Below, one piece after another: positions 1-13,600 of a DNA stretch of 64,000 bases. Position 1 is the first letter of the stretch, and the number at the start of each line of letters is the position of its first letter. Below the pieces are notes generated by a model. The model searched no databases. It was not told where the DNA came from and worked only from the letters and a program-made list of their open reading frames with translations. The position numbers and the translations under genes were made by a program. This DNA is from Echinococcus granulosus (Eukaryota > Platyhelminthes > Cestoda > Cyclophyllidea > Taeniidae): NCBI RefSeq assembly GCF_000524195.1, contig NW_020170413.1, positions 235,460 through 299,459 on the forward strand, given 5' to 3'.

Positions 1-40
1 AGGAGGAGGAGGAGGAGGAGGAGGAGGAGGAGGAGGAGGA
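1..40. repeat. (AGG)n microsatellite at the window edge
   Basis: Thirteen uninterrupted AGG triplets, cut by the window start, so the true length is unknown. It can be read as poly-Gly, poly-Glu or poly-Arg. The poly-Gly frame runs on without a stop to 127, but no splice site or homology shows that it is translated. Confidence 0.9.
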
Positions 41-374
41 GACCCAAGAATGTTTGAAGAGGAATTGAATCGGAGGATGCGGAATGAGCCTCCTTCCCTA
101 GTGACGAGACGTTACTTGGGACGTTAAATGACATGCTGCGGATAAGGAATGAAAGTACAGCAAACCACTTCCATTCCAAATGCTGAAGCCATGAAGGCCT
201 TCAGATGGAATGCCGGACATTAGCATGCATATTTTGTGACGCATTTTAGTTGATGCTTTAAAGTGCTTTGTATAAACTGGTAAAGTGGATGAAATGAAGC
301 ACCTGGAAGGTGGATTGGAGTTGGGCGTTGAAGCGTGGTGGAGTGCTGCTGCTCTTGACTTCTCGAAAAGTTGA

Positions 375-456
375 CAGTCCAACTGCGATTCAGTCAAGAT
401 GGAAGCGATGTATTCACTTGACAGTTTGCAATTCACAGGAACGGCTTGTAGTCAAG
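375..456 (+). CDS. Possible small coding exon, perhaps a first exon
   Basis: After an acceptor-like gacag the frame SNCDSVKMEAMYSLDSLQFT... stays open to a good donor, CAAG|gtaagc, leaving phase 1. Its ATG at about 400 has a strong context (A at -3, G at +4), so this could be the start exon of the coiled-coil gene that resumes at 7406. Against that, the 7406 exon enters in phase 2, so the two cannot be joined directly and another exon would be needed. No domain is recognisable. It could equally be chance. Confidence 0.25.
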
Positions 457-3400
457 GTAAGCCGAAGTGAACTTTTTTTGTGGTATCCAATATGCCATGA
501 TTGTTCTCTGTTTTCACATCGTCTTAAACTACCTGCAGATTTCTTTCGTCTGAGGAAGGAGGTTGATCATCACCTCATCACTAATCAGGTCAGCTGGTGG
601 GGGGTACACCTAAGTGGAGATGGTAGCAGAGCAATTCTTCGGCTCTCTTGATTTATCACTGAAACACATGAAAGTCACGCGGAGGAATTGCTACTTTTAT
701 CCAGACCTTGAATGAATAACTCACCCTTGCAATAACCAAGTGATATCACCGACCCGCTCGAACTGACCGACAAGGTGCAGCAATCCTTCAGTCCTGGCAG
801 CAGCAAGTTCCCTCGCAGATGTACCACAATGTGACTAGTTAAGTACTGCCATTTCGACCCTATTTTTCCTGCGCAAGACAAACTAAAATTTCAGCCATAC
901 CCTTGAGCTACAGAAAAGATCCATTTGGAAGGGAAGATCTATGTCCCATTTGCAGTCATAAAGCACCTCTCTCTTTTTAACTTTGAAAAGACTCTTCACA
1001 TTTGTGCATGATATTTAATAAAGTAGTCACTTTTCAAATATTCAAATCCTTCGGTCGCACTCTGAGTACGACACAAACGTCAAGCGCTCAATCCCAACCA
1101 GTCAAATCATACGAACACTTGTTCAAGGCTTTTCCAGGTCTCATTGGCACCGAATAGCAAATTCCTTATGAAATAATAAAAAGGCATGTGATTTGAGGGT
1201 AAACCACACATTCATTCACATTTCCAAATTTAGGCAAAACACAAAGTCCAATTTCACACTGAATTACCATAAAAAAGTAGGCTTTACGGGACAAGGGCCT
1301 TAGCAATTTAGCCATCCTTTTTGTCTGTTAACTATTTAACACCCACCTACTAGATTGTTTGACGATATCGTCGTGTAGTGAAGACCTTTCACCAGTGACT
1401 GGATTCAACCCTCATAAACACAACATTTATTCAACACACAGTCCACCTATTGCGTGAGTGATAGCTCATAAGACAAGTAGTATACCAGCAATGCTCAAAA
1501 TGAAGCTTGTTTTCGTAAAAAAAATTGGGGAAATTTCATACTTTATGGAGATTGGGCGTCAACGCCTAAGCTTCAAGTGACGTGATTCGCTGTACACGAG
1601 GGGCGTTAACATCCGTTCTGGCAATTTTAAACACCGCGCTTACCTTTCTGCACACGCCTAAACGCATAACGACAATTGGTTAGTGGGGTGGTACTCACGC
1701 ACACGTCTAAACCAATCAGGGCGTAAAGGTGACTGTTGCATAATTTCGCTTGGCGCAGCACTTCTTCTCAGAATATCATTCTCCTTCGTCTCCTCGTAGT
1801 CGCAACGGTGGGATTGAGGCACGAGGTTACATGGCCTACAAGTGGATTATCAAGGCTTCAGTGAACGAGGAATTATCCCAGTGAATACAAGGACTTTTCA
1901 AGTGAGCCACCTGTTTGTGCCCTTATTTTAGTTAACGTTATTGAAAATCTTTTCATACTTCAAAGAATAGACATTTTTACATCCAGATCTAATGGTATAA
2001 AGTCAGCTCTGCAAAGTGATTAGCGCCGATTACCAGCGGCCTTATGAATTATGTATGCGCAACGGCGGGAAGAAACCGAGCCTTATAGAGATCATTCATT
2101 ACCGGTACAGTAGCTAATCTGGAGTTACATTCTTGCGATACAGGAACACATCTTAGCGTTACTGGAGTTAAAGCACACGCTTAATCGTTCCTTTTTCGTC
2201 TCTCTTATCGGTTTGGATTTCGATTCAGGGAATAAAAATCTAAAAATCGTGAAAGGTAGACATAAATACGAGGTCGATCCTGAACAAGTGTGCATTGCCG
2301 ACTTTCGATTATAGTGTGATTTTATTAAATTTTTTTCCCTTTTAAATCTGTAAGTCAAAAAGGTGAACTCCTCAAACATTTATATTAAAATCAGCCTAGA
2401 GGTTGACCCCATACGATAAAATGCATCATACGTTTTTATGACGTGGATGGCACTTTTCCAGACACTTGGCATCAAGCTTTAAAGAGAATCAGATTAGTCT
2501 CTTGCCAACTTCCGAAGTTAGGAAAGGAAGAATACTTAACTCGATAGAGTGACAATATTCCTTTTTTTCTTTGGTAGAGAGCGCCTATCATTTAATGATT
2601 GAGGAAAAAATGTAAAAGTCTTCCTTTCTCCAAAGGCAAGTAAACTTTCCTCATCTAGAATGTTTCCTTTTTGACACATAAGTTAAAATGAAAAGAAATC
2701 TGCTACTGAGAATGATAGTAAAGGTTTTTTTAAGTAACCTTTATTTCTCTACTGGGCGTTAATTACACAGGACACTTTGGTGAATGACAATTTATGGGAA
2801 CTATTGCGGTTTTTGTCTTAACTCGACCACTTAAGTGCGTAACTGACCTTAAGGAACTGACTCACAAAGCACGAAAGAATCTGCAAGTTAAATGAAAGAA
2901 CAGTTGAGAAGTGCACAATACAAAAACCCACAAGTTGTTCATCCTCAACGAATAGAGTGGAAAAGTGCAGTTAAAAGATGTGCAAGTTGTAATGCATAAG
3001 TTAAAAGGTGCTTGTTTTTGTGAGAAAGTGATACTTTTTTGTTTTCATTTTTTGCAAAATTATGGTCAAGTACTAAGCTAGAGCATAAATCTTGTGGTAT
3101 GTAGCCCTCCGGGGCCTCTCCGAGGTCGTAATAAGCCGAGGCAGTGCAGAGAACCATATACTACTAACTTACTAATGAGCCAGTAGGCCGTCAGGACGTT
3201 CCAAAGGCCACCTCACCCCGTGGGAGTGCAATGCACGGAGTCTAAACAGCTCTCATACTTAAACACAGGCGGTGAAGCTGACTAAAAGTTTATTATAGGA
3301 CGTAATAAAACCCATTACTGTGCTTTCAACTATTGAAACGCTCTCCTGCACGATTGTGAGTTCAAATTTCCTTTCTACTGACACGAATTCAGGGAAGCTG

Positions 3401-6400
3401 CACTAAGCACTTTGTTTTAATTCCTTTCGTGTGGCAGAATTGGAGCATACGCCGTTTCAGTGCCTAATCTATGGTGAGTTTTGGAGTTCGGGACTTCCAG
3501 GGCACTGCGATGCCGTAGAAAACTTGCAATAAATTGGGGAGGAACCAAGGGCAAAGAAAGGCAAAGTTGATTTCCCTGTCGTTGATGTTTCAAGTTACTG
3601 ACAGAGTAGCTAAATGAGTTCGCAACAGGGGTCATTTATGCATGGTGTCCCGATTTTCTCATCCTAGATTGGAGTCACAAATATACTTTATGTATATTTT
3701 CTACCAGATACCCAGAACAGACCGGCTGGGTCTGGAGCAACAAAGTGGCTGTGGGATGTCTGCGACCTGGGGCGAATTGCGTTTTCAGTTTTTTGGTCAA
3801 AAAATTATGAAAAGAAAATCTGACCCCTAGTGGTCGACCTTCCTCCGCGAGTCCAGTAGCCGACGCGGTGGTAGCTTGTCTCACACTTAAAACGCAATTG
3901 ACCTTAAAAATTGTGAGGCTAAGAGAAGAAACTCGCAAAGCGTACGTTTGTGTGGTTCAATCGGATGTCGAGCTTTCTTCTTTTACAAACATAAAAAGAA
4001 GTATTCTCTCATCTGAATCAAAGCGGCGGGGATGAATGGTTTATGCTTTTATTTTTGACAACGAGTCATTTGGTTACTTTGAGGATTCCGAAAACGGAGG
4101 CTTGTTAGAAGTAGGTGTCATGTAAAACCACAAAGCGAGTGGATCCACGACACCCTCTTTCTCTTCTCCCGAAGAGAATGTGAGAACTTTTGTGAAAGTT
4201 GCATCCCTGGCAAAGCTCATTTACTGAAGAAAAGGACAAAATGAAATGTGATACAGAACTAAGCTGACCAAAACTAGAGGTAGGTGAAATTGCCTGTTGA
4301 ATTAAATAACAACCTAACCACCAGAATTGCGAGTTATAATGTGGTTGATTTCGGACTAGCAGCATTATATTCTCCTCTTGTTGTACAAAAATAACGGCAA
4401 ATTACTGTACCACAGGACTGGCTAAACTGTACCAAGGATGAAATAAAGTAGACAGTACACATCTTACAATTATATTGTTTCCCCTCCTCCTTAATAATGT
4501 AAAAATACAATTTCTTTGTTTTAAATCATGATCAGATGTACCTTTAAGTGAATCTTTTTGACAAATGTCACCTTCTAGTCTCGAACCAATGCAAATGAAG
4601 GAACCCGAGCTCTATTTCTCAACAAAAGCGGTGATGAACCAACCTTTCGGAATCAAATTTTCTGTCTTTCCGACAAAGTAGCTTAAAAGGAGACACAATT
4701 TCCTGTTTACTCCTTCGGATGGGTGTAAACGTTACCGACTGAGGCGTGTGTGAAATAACTGCAGCGCCAATTTACTTCAGGGTCACTTTTATATTAAAAA
4801 CATCCCAATAATCATCAAAAAATGCCTTTACAACATTTCACTAATGAATTTTTTTAGCTGATATCAAAGGTAGCTAACTGCCAAAGCGCGTGTGAACTTT
4901 TTACGTTATGCTAACGTTTGATTAGAACTTGCAAAACCTTTGAGTGGCTTTGGAAGGAAATTGTCATTCTTGCTTTGCTTTTGTGATGAATGGAAGTAAA
5001 AGTTAGCATCCTTGAGTTCGCATAGAGTAAGTAGGCTAGTGACGGATTGAGTGAGAAGATGTGCCCTTGACCTCAGAGGCTACCGCAGATGTGCGATGGT
5101 TCAGGCATTTCGCGGATTTTTTCTTCCGATGACTGCAATTAAGTCACGGCTTTTGCCAAATCCTAAAGACCTGCTGGGAAATTTTTGAGGTAAGGCATAA
5201 CATGCAGCAAACATCAAGTATGGGAGTTTGAAAAAGGGACATAAGTTCTTTTCTGCCCTTTAGCAACCCACGTTCATTCTGTAAAGGTCCACAAGCTTGC
5301 TAATTCTACTTTTTGAGGCGTTTTGCTTCTGAAAGCCAGGATAAACTTGGCCCTAGACAGCTTTATTTTCTGAGAGTCTATTCTCTTTTTATTACCTGAC
5401 ATCAAGAAAGGTTGATGCTCACTTGGAGAAACAGAGGGAAGAGGAAGAGTGAGATGCGGCTCCTCCTTCCCACCTATCAGTATAAAACACCTCTAGAGTC
5501 AGTTTTGCGGTGATACAGTGTGTCGCGAATTGTCTTGTAAGGATGTGACTTTCCTCCGACTACTTAACTTGGCTTAACTTAACTTTTTAAGGAGAAGTTA
5601 CTCTTGCATACGTTAAATTTTAATGAGGTAGACAGATCTGTTTGACTTCCCCCAAGTAAACTATTCCCTCTGTGGCCCTCCACACCCACAACATAGTCTT
5701 TGGAAGCACACCTGCACAAAATATGGAGTTTTATTTGGCTAAGATGGCATAAATCTATTGTAGACTGTATATTTTCTCAAGTTTCCAAGGTGCTTTGTGA
5801 TAAATTAGTAACTTTGGAAGCCAAAAAATGAAAAACGGCGTGTGGAGGAAGGATAAACAGAGCAAAGGACTGGGTGGGAAGGGGGGCGGTAAATAAGTGG
5901 TTGCACAAGTCATTTGCACCCACCGCAATAGTTGTTTACCAAATATGAAAGGAAAATACGCTTTTAAGATATTTTAAAGGTATTTACTACTTTCTCTCAC
6001 AAGAAACAGGACTCAATTAGAGGAACACGTTTTATTACGGCTCATTTCTCGAATGAACGAAGTGAGAGAAAAATGCCAAATGATGTTGCTTAACGTCCCG
6101 GTTTCTATAAATATGCAGCTCTTTGCCTCTTCTTTTGCAGCAAATGGTCGTAAAATCCTGCAGATTTAGGAATAGTTGTAACGGGGACGATTTACGCAGC
6201 TGGAGCTTTCCCAAACTAGGGCAAAAAGATAACTGGCATGGAGGAACTTGGGCACAGAAAAAAGGCTTTAATAGTTTTTTGCAATTTTCCTTCTCATACC
6301 CACAACTTCCGACTTCAAAAATGTCCAAAAGACAAGCCAATTCGGAGAAACTAGCATGTAACATCGTGCCAAATTTTACCACATACCGCTTATTGTTTGT

Positions 6401-7405
6401 GAGAAAAGAACAAAGTTTGTCACTTGGTGTTAAATTTCCGAAGGCAACAATTACCCAATCTCCGCAAGAAGTACAACAGCAAGATAAAACTTTATTTGTT
6501 CTGTGAAAAGTAGCCTAGGAAAGCGACTGTTTAATGGTTTTATCAGCACAAATTTGGCATCCACTAGTGAAGTGATTGGTGTCTTCTTTAATTGACTGGA
6601 AAAATTGACATCTCAGGCGTGAATCAAGCGTTTCTATGCGACCTTCGATGCTGCTGTTACAAGGGGCGATCAACGTGGATGGGCCCTGCCATTCCTTCCC
6701 CACTCATTTTGTGTGGCAGCCACTGCATGCATACTTGTACTGACGCTGAATAGCTGCTCCACTATTTTTTTCACATTTTCCCAGTATTTTTTGCTCAGGT
6801 TGGTAGGTAGGGTTAATTTACCGCTCACCGAATTCAAAAACTTTTGGTTTCTTCCCATGCACGATAGGATTGAATGTGTTTCACTTGTAAAAATGCATTC
6901 TTTGGATTACTACTCCTTTCGAAGTCGTACGATTCAGGATTGACTCGTCGACCTACCCCTTGACTGACAACTCGTTTATCCTTGAGGCAAAAACTTGCAA
7001 AATACGGAAGTAAATCCACAGGATAGGCCGGTTTTGCGGATTCCCAGATTGTTATGCCATCTCTCGAGATTATGGGAGCGTCTGGTGGCCACCACGTGAT
7101 CAGTCGCTGTTCCTCTTGAAAGGTGTCTCACATTTACAGCTCATCTGAGCAGCAATATGGGTTATTTAATGTTGATAAACTCGCAAACTTAAAACGATAA
7201 AGTGATGCCATTTTAAGGAGTGCGGGTACACCGTCCACTGTGGAGGGACTCTTACTTTCCCCATATTTAACCAATCCCCTTTAAGAAAAAGTCGGTCTTA
7301 CAACTTGGTGCATTAATTTCACAAAATGTTCAGGATGAACAAGTTCTGAGAAAATAAAGTCTACTTTAATTTTTATTAAATGTTTTACCACTTTGGGTCT
7401 TTCAG
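457..7405. other. Long non-coding stretch, intron or intergenic
   Basis: About 7 kb of AT-leaning sequence with no exon I can defend. Only short ORFs without splice context occur, the longest being overlapping ones on both strands at 6035-6506. At 1560-1760 the base composition rises and there is an inverted CCAAT pair (ATTGG near 1676, CCAAT near 1714), which is faintly promoter-like. No tRNA, rRNA or transposon protein was seen. Confidence 0.5.
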
Positions 7406-7631
7406 TGCTGCAATGAGTACACCCAAACACACGAATCATCCACCAGAGGAGACACCCCAAGTCGGCACCAATTGGTGGGCCGAAAAGTCGGCGATCAAAG
7501 CCGGCGTGGAGGTGGCAAATGCAGAATACGTCGACTACTTGAAACAGATGATCGCCAGCCTCCTTGAAAATCAAATGAACCTCTCGGCGGCCCTCGATGA
7601 GACGCGGGAGGCCTGTGCTCAGTTGAATTTG
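7406..7631 (+). CDS. Coiled-coil gene, exon with candidate start ATG at 7413
   Basis: The acceptor is gggtctttcag|T and the donor AATTTG|gtagaa. ATG 7413 opens MSTPKHTN and the rest is charged, helix-prone sequence. If the exon is internal it enters in phase 2. Confidence 0.65.
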
Positions 7632-10600
7632 GTAGAAAAATTTGTGAAGTTTTTACTATTTCATTTGCCATTCTTTGAAGTAGTTAATGATGGAGGGTGT
7701 TGACTGATGGATTTTAAGTAGAAAACAATTCGAGAATGTAGCTGATCGGCATTTTGAGGGGCAGATAACCTCTCAAAACTAATTTCTTCTCCATCACTTT
7801 TGTTCTATTCAATAGCTGCTAGAAGGCAGCTGTTGTGATTTTCTGACATAAGTAAACCATTGAAGTTTGTAATTAAAGGAGTGTATTCCTTCATACACAA
7901 TTGAAGGTGGAGAAAATATAATTAAAGCTCATTTAACGGATGGATTTGGTTTTGAAGCCCTTTTGTTTATTCGTATTAAAAGTCTGGTTACTACTTTTTT
8001 TACAAAGGAGTCTTCTATCTGATATGGTCGTTCAGACAAGTGTGTTTCTGGTTGGTCGTTTAGAGGCAGGTAAAGGTGGTAGCAAAATCGAGAAACTAAC
8101 AGTCGCCAGTCCTTCATGCCCTACTGTCATCTGCAGTCCATGTGTGGAATCTTAGCGGCACTATCTAGCTTAGTTCCCTCTCCAACGTCCCTTCACTTTC
8201 CAGTCGATGTGCGTGCATACCAACTTCCTCTTCCATTATCCACGTTAAGTAGCAGTGAATAATCGCAGTATTTTTGGACACCTTTGTCTCCAATTTCCGA
8301 CTTTATCAACAGCCGCACGTCGTCATTCATCTTTTCTGTGAGGAATGGTGCACCTTCCACAGCACCACGCCCCCTTTAACTGGGAGTGTCTCATCATCAA
8401 AAAGTCACTTTGTTCTAATAACCACTCGCACACCATTCTGCACGATCTGTTGTCACACCTTCATTCGTTAACTGAAATGCAATAGATTTGACGAAGTGCT
8501 AGAATCTGCGTCTTTGCCATCAAGGGAAATTTGGTGAGCAATGCAAATACTGCAGTTTGAATCACCAGTTTCCTTCAACTTCTTGTCATGGAACGTAAGT
8601 ATTCGAAGTAGGGGGGGGGGGTTGGTGGAGAGCCCAATGCATTCACCTTTTATGTTTCTACGAGTTGCAGCAAATCAACAAAGCGAACTAAGCAGCAAAC
8701 CACATTGAAGTATTTAATTCCCAGACTAGAAGAATAACTAAACATGTTCTTGACCAGCGGTGAATAGAACATGAGGTGATTTCAAGAACGTCCCCAAAAA
8801 TTGACTGCAGTTGTCAACCCAAGGATGTCAGGTGACGCTAGGAACCATCTCTCCAACTTTATTGGAGCTGTGTGCGATCAGTTTGGGTCCATGCTGGTGA
8901 CACGCGCTAGTTCTGGTTTTGGTTGGCCTTGAACTTTATTGTGTGTGCTATTACGAACGTTCTATTGGCCAGTAGGGGGAGCTAAATGGCGGCGTGCTCT
9001 AGAAATCGCATAGATCAGGTGTGAAGGAGAAGCATCGCTTGAGGTTGTAGACATCCTCCAGCGGCTTCAGTCCAAATTATTACCGAAAAATTATAAAGTT
9101 TCCTTATGAGAAAGACATTAAGCTCTCTTTTAATTCCCACCTGTCATATTTGGATTTCAAATTATCAACTGCAAATTTGGTTATTTTATAGCCTACTAGA
9201 GAATTGCCTGGTATAACCCTTTATTTTAAAAGTCCACACCCATCTTAGGGTTCCTTGCCAAATTCTTCGAGTAGTTGCAAAAAATGCATCAACTTTTGAC
9301 TTCCCATTGTGGTTGGCTGTACGTGACGGCAGTAGGTCATGCATGTGACTCCTGCGAATAAACAAGGGCACCTTTATTTTATGGCGGAAGAAGTACTGTC
9401 GCATCCCATTCTCTGTCGGGAGTTTTGGCGTTCCAATGATGACATCACCAGTCGTCATTTTTTGTTCATGTAAATACCTACTTAAAACTAAAAAAAGTAT
9501 TATCTCTGAATTGTTGCTTTACAATAGAGCAGTCCATTTTTGATGGTATCTGGACCAGGCGTTTACCATTAGTTGACTTAAAATGGCCATCACATGGTTG
9601 TAAAGTCGGGGTAAGGGTAAGAAACTTGTCGGTGGTATTGAGGGCGTTAAAGGTTAAGTTGAACCCAATTGACGTTGATAGGCTCTTTAATGGGCACAAA
9701 GATGCAATTCCTAAGGCTTAAAATGACCCCTATGTTTTCCAAACTTGTGAAATTTTTTTGTGTATAATCAAAGTTTACGAGTTGGAAACTGTAAAAATGT
9801 CTTCAAAGCTGCGTGCGTACCGGCACCCTGCACTTTGAGTGGCAAATGTTTGTGCCCTTGTGTGATTAGCAGGTGGGTGGGGAGTGTGGAGACAGGTTCC
9901 ACTAATTTTTATGCATAAATCATGTACTAGGGTCACAAAATCGTCACAAATTTGGCAATTTTTTCGGCCTCCCCTCTCCCCTCCAGGGAGGTCATGAATG
10001 AGGGCGAATGTGTAGCTTTACTGACGGATTACGCTTTTGAGAGCTTGGGTAAACCTCCCTCCTCCCTGAATTACTCGGTTGTGATGATCTTGGCAGGAAA
10101 CCCTTCTTGCAGTAAATGGATACGAATTGAATGATGCCACTCTACATTTTTAGAAACCTCGACAATGATGTATTATTTTCAAATATTTAATTCATTTTGG
10201 GTCATTTTTTTCCGGTGATTTGAAGTGCATCCATTTAATCACTCGACGGCATGATATATGTCATCAATGTAAGAATGTACCTTTTTATTTATTTGTTTTC
10301 CATAAATTGGTGAAAATTCAAGGTGCATATCAAGCTATATTCCACATCATCCATCCGGACACAAAAATATGAGGAAACGTCAGCATTGCAATGAGATGTG
10401 ATGAGAGGTCAAGGTGAAAGTTGGCATTTAATCTGTGGGGACCGGATCCTTGTCTAACTGACAGATTAATAGCAGGACTCCATTTAATGTTAAAAGACAA
10501 TAAAGATTTGTATATTTCATAGAAGATGTTTTCCTAAGCACTGTGTGTAGAACAAAGCTAAGCTGCCCTCTAGTGAGCTCTGACGCAACGGTCGTCTGAA

Positions 10601-13600
10601 CCGATCGTAAAATGTGAGTGATTCACTTCGAAATTCACCTCGTGGAAAATGAGAAATTGGGGTCAAATTAGGCCATTGGTTTATGCAAGTGCCTGGGATT
10701 TATTAAAACCGATGAAATTTTATGTCAGAAACTGACGCAAACTCCTCCTCTCTCCCTCTTTTGATTCGAGATTCCGTACAAAGGCTCTAGGAAGGGAAGC
10801 CCCAGGGCAGGAAAACCCTCCACCAATGGCGATGGGCTTGTGGGGTCCCCAGATCTTGCTGAAGGAGAGGTGGCAGTCCATGCCATAGGATAGAAGTGTA
10901 ACCTGTAGAAAGTGACGTGCCGCCGTAGTTTGTACAAACAATGAAATAAGCCTTTTTACTTGAAAAAACTTCCAGCCACCTCCACTGAATGTATGTATGT
11001 ATGTATTGTAGAGAAAGTTAAGATTTTTGCATTACGTTAGGAATAGGAGGTTGTTTTGAGTAACCTACATTAGCAAAGAATCGTTTGCCTAATCACTCGA
11101 AATGTCAAAACTTTATTTATTTATATAGTTTCTGAAAAAGAATTAAATCCTTTAACATGAAACAAACAAGTGTTGCGAAATAATTGTTTAGAGTATGATG
11201 TAAAGGAGACACAATTTGCCCCCCAAAAGGGCTCCCATAGTTATCTACCATCTGCAACAACATCTCACCCGCCATTTTTGTTTGTTTTTGACAGCAAAAA
11301 TCGGAGCTGGAGGCCTCGAGCACCCAAGAGGTGCAGGTGTTACAAGCCGAATTGTGTATGTGCAGACAACGTGAGGCGGAGATGGCGCTGGCTTACGAGG
11401 ATTTGCGGAGTCGTGTGGAGGCCATCGACCAAGTCATTGAACAGGTAAGTCGCCATTTCACATTGCATTCTCTTCGTTTGGTTTACCACAAACCGTCCAA
11501 TCTCGGTGGCATAAGAAGTGGTAGAGTTAATCATGCCATCAGCCATGAGTTGTGCCACTGCCTTGTAAGGTGGTACATGTTTAGGGAGACCGGGTTGGTG
11601 ATGGTCTCGGTTCCAACTGAAAGCGAAGAAAAAGGCAATTTCACCTATAGTTTAGGCGACAGAGTCATTTCTCATATCACTGTCGTTCCGGGACCCAACG
11701 ATTTTTGCATTTAAAAGTGTAAGCTGAAAAATAATTTCTCATAAATCAACTCTAATTAATGCCATTTCGAGTGTTGACTTTCTCCGCCTTCTAATCTGCT
11801 AGAGCGTCCTCGAAGCAGTAAGCAGCATTTAGCTTTGAGTAAATCCGCAGCAAATTTTTCGGAAGAACAAGTCACAAAACGTCATTGGGAGTTTTAAAAC
11901 GGTATGTTGTTGCCTGTGAGAATCTGTCAAATCGGCGTTATTGATTCCACCTGGTAAAGGAGGTTCTCACAACACTCACAGTTTGACGTGACACAGTTCT
12001 TTTCATCAGAGCTGGGTACTGCAACTCAATTAGCCAGTCAAACTCTTCGTTTTTCGAAGCTTTAAAATGTCCGCCTTCCATGGAAATCACGATTAAATTG
12101 AGCGACAACAAGATCATCGAATTCAGGACTGTTGCTATATAAAAAATCATTTCAGACTAAGTTGGTGTAACCTCAAGTTTGCGCGCGCTAGTGCCCTAGA
12201 TCCTATCGACCTTCCACCCAGATAATCAATAAATAATCGATCGACCCGGGAACAGATGTATTTATTGATTAACGGAGATGAGTCAGCAAAGTTCACGCGC
12301 TCGACGGTAAGCTGGCGTGAAGCGCCTGAGTAGTACTCCGGGTCCGTGTCTCAGTCGGCTTAGTCACGCTTACCTATTAGGGCCTGGTTGACCTTGTTTT
12401 GAGAAATGACAACTAGTGTGCCATCTTAGTTAATGATTAGGGTCTGGGCCATAGTCAATTTACAGGGGCTCCTAGCCAATAGGCACCAAAATGGGAACTT
12501 GGGGGAAAACTAAATACGGACGGTTTCTGGAGTCGTAGACATCCCAAACATGTACCTAAAACACAGGGTTCCAACACCTGCCATGAAATGGGAGTTCCCA
12601 TACATGTGAAAACCGTTCACAAAATCGGACACTTCTTTCACATGTCAGATCCCATGGCTTGACGTCCTCTTCAACTCCGACGACCCTCTCCCTGCCCGTC
12701 TTAAGGCGTTAAAATGTGAGGACGAGGATGTGGAGACAGGGGTGACAGCAAGCGAGCCTCGTGTCTCGCAAACCTCCGCCAACTTCCGCTCTGCCAGTTA
12801 CGATGCTGATGCTGACGCAGATGACGACGATGATGATGAGGCCGATATTGATGTAGTGGAAGGTGACGTCACGCCGCATCACCATCAAGTTCCCCTCTCT
12901 GCTTGGCATCGCTCTAAACGTACTGGAAGTGCCTCCCCACTGAGCGATAGCGGCTGCACCTCTGAGAGTCACGATGAAATTTCACTAGCCTCACTCAACA
13001 GCACACACAGCAGTCCACATCTAGCTGTTCTTCGTAGACGACTAGAAGCCCAGCAACAACAGCAGCAACAGAATGGTGAGGTGCGAATGCGCAGATCGCT
13101 ACAACACGCACCACTGAAGCGTTCTGCTACCTCCGCTATCGTCAGTGGTGGTGGTAGTAGAGGGAAAGAAGGATGGAGACTGGGGAGGATTACGGAGTCA
13201 TTGCGGGCATCAATCTCGCGGTTTGCAGATAAGTCGGAGTGGAAGATGGAAGCACTTGCAGCGAGACAACGCGAAGCCAGAGCGCTGGTGCTGCTGAATG
13301 AGACGCAAGCCGAGGTAATACTGCTAAAACTTAAATCCAAAACTTGTCTATTTTAAAACGGCGGCTATTTCATTCTTACTGACAATCAAGAGTTCAAATA
13401 GCAATTTTCAGCCAAGTTTAGCACCCATTCTGTAGTTTTTTTGCTGTGTAAAGCTTAAATTTGGATTAAAATATACTTAGTTCTTTTTGTGGCACTATTT
13501 TCCCCTCTAGCAGTGGTGGTTAAGTCTACTTGTACCTCTGTCACCATTCGCACCTCCTTCCCCCATTTCTATTTCAAAGTTAGCATTGGGTGACATAACA

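Noticed and set aside
6035..6506. 115-codon minus and 127-codon plus ORFs overlapping each other
   Set aside because: No motif, no consistent splice sites; both open through low stop density.
12969..13340. Minus-strand Ser/Cys-rich ORF
   Set aside because: Shadow of the acidic/Gln exon; the poly-Cys is the reverse of poly-Gln.
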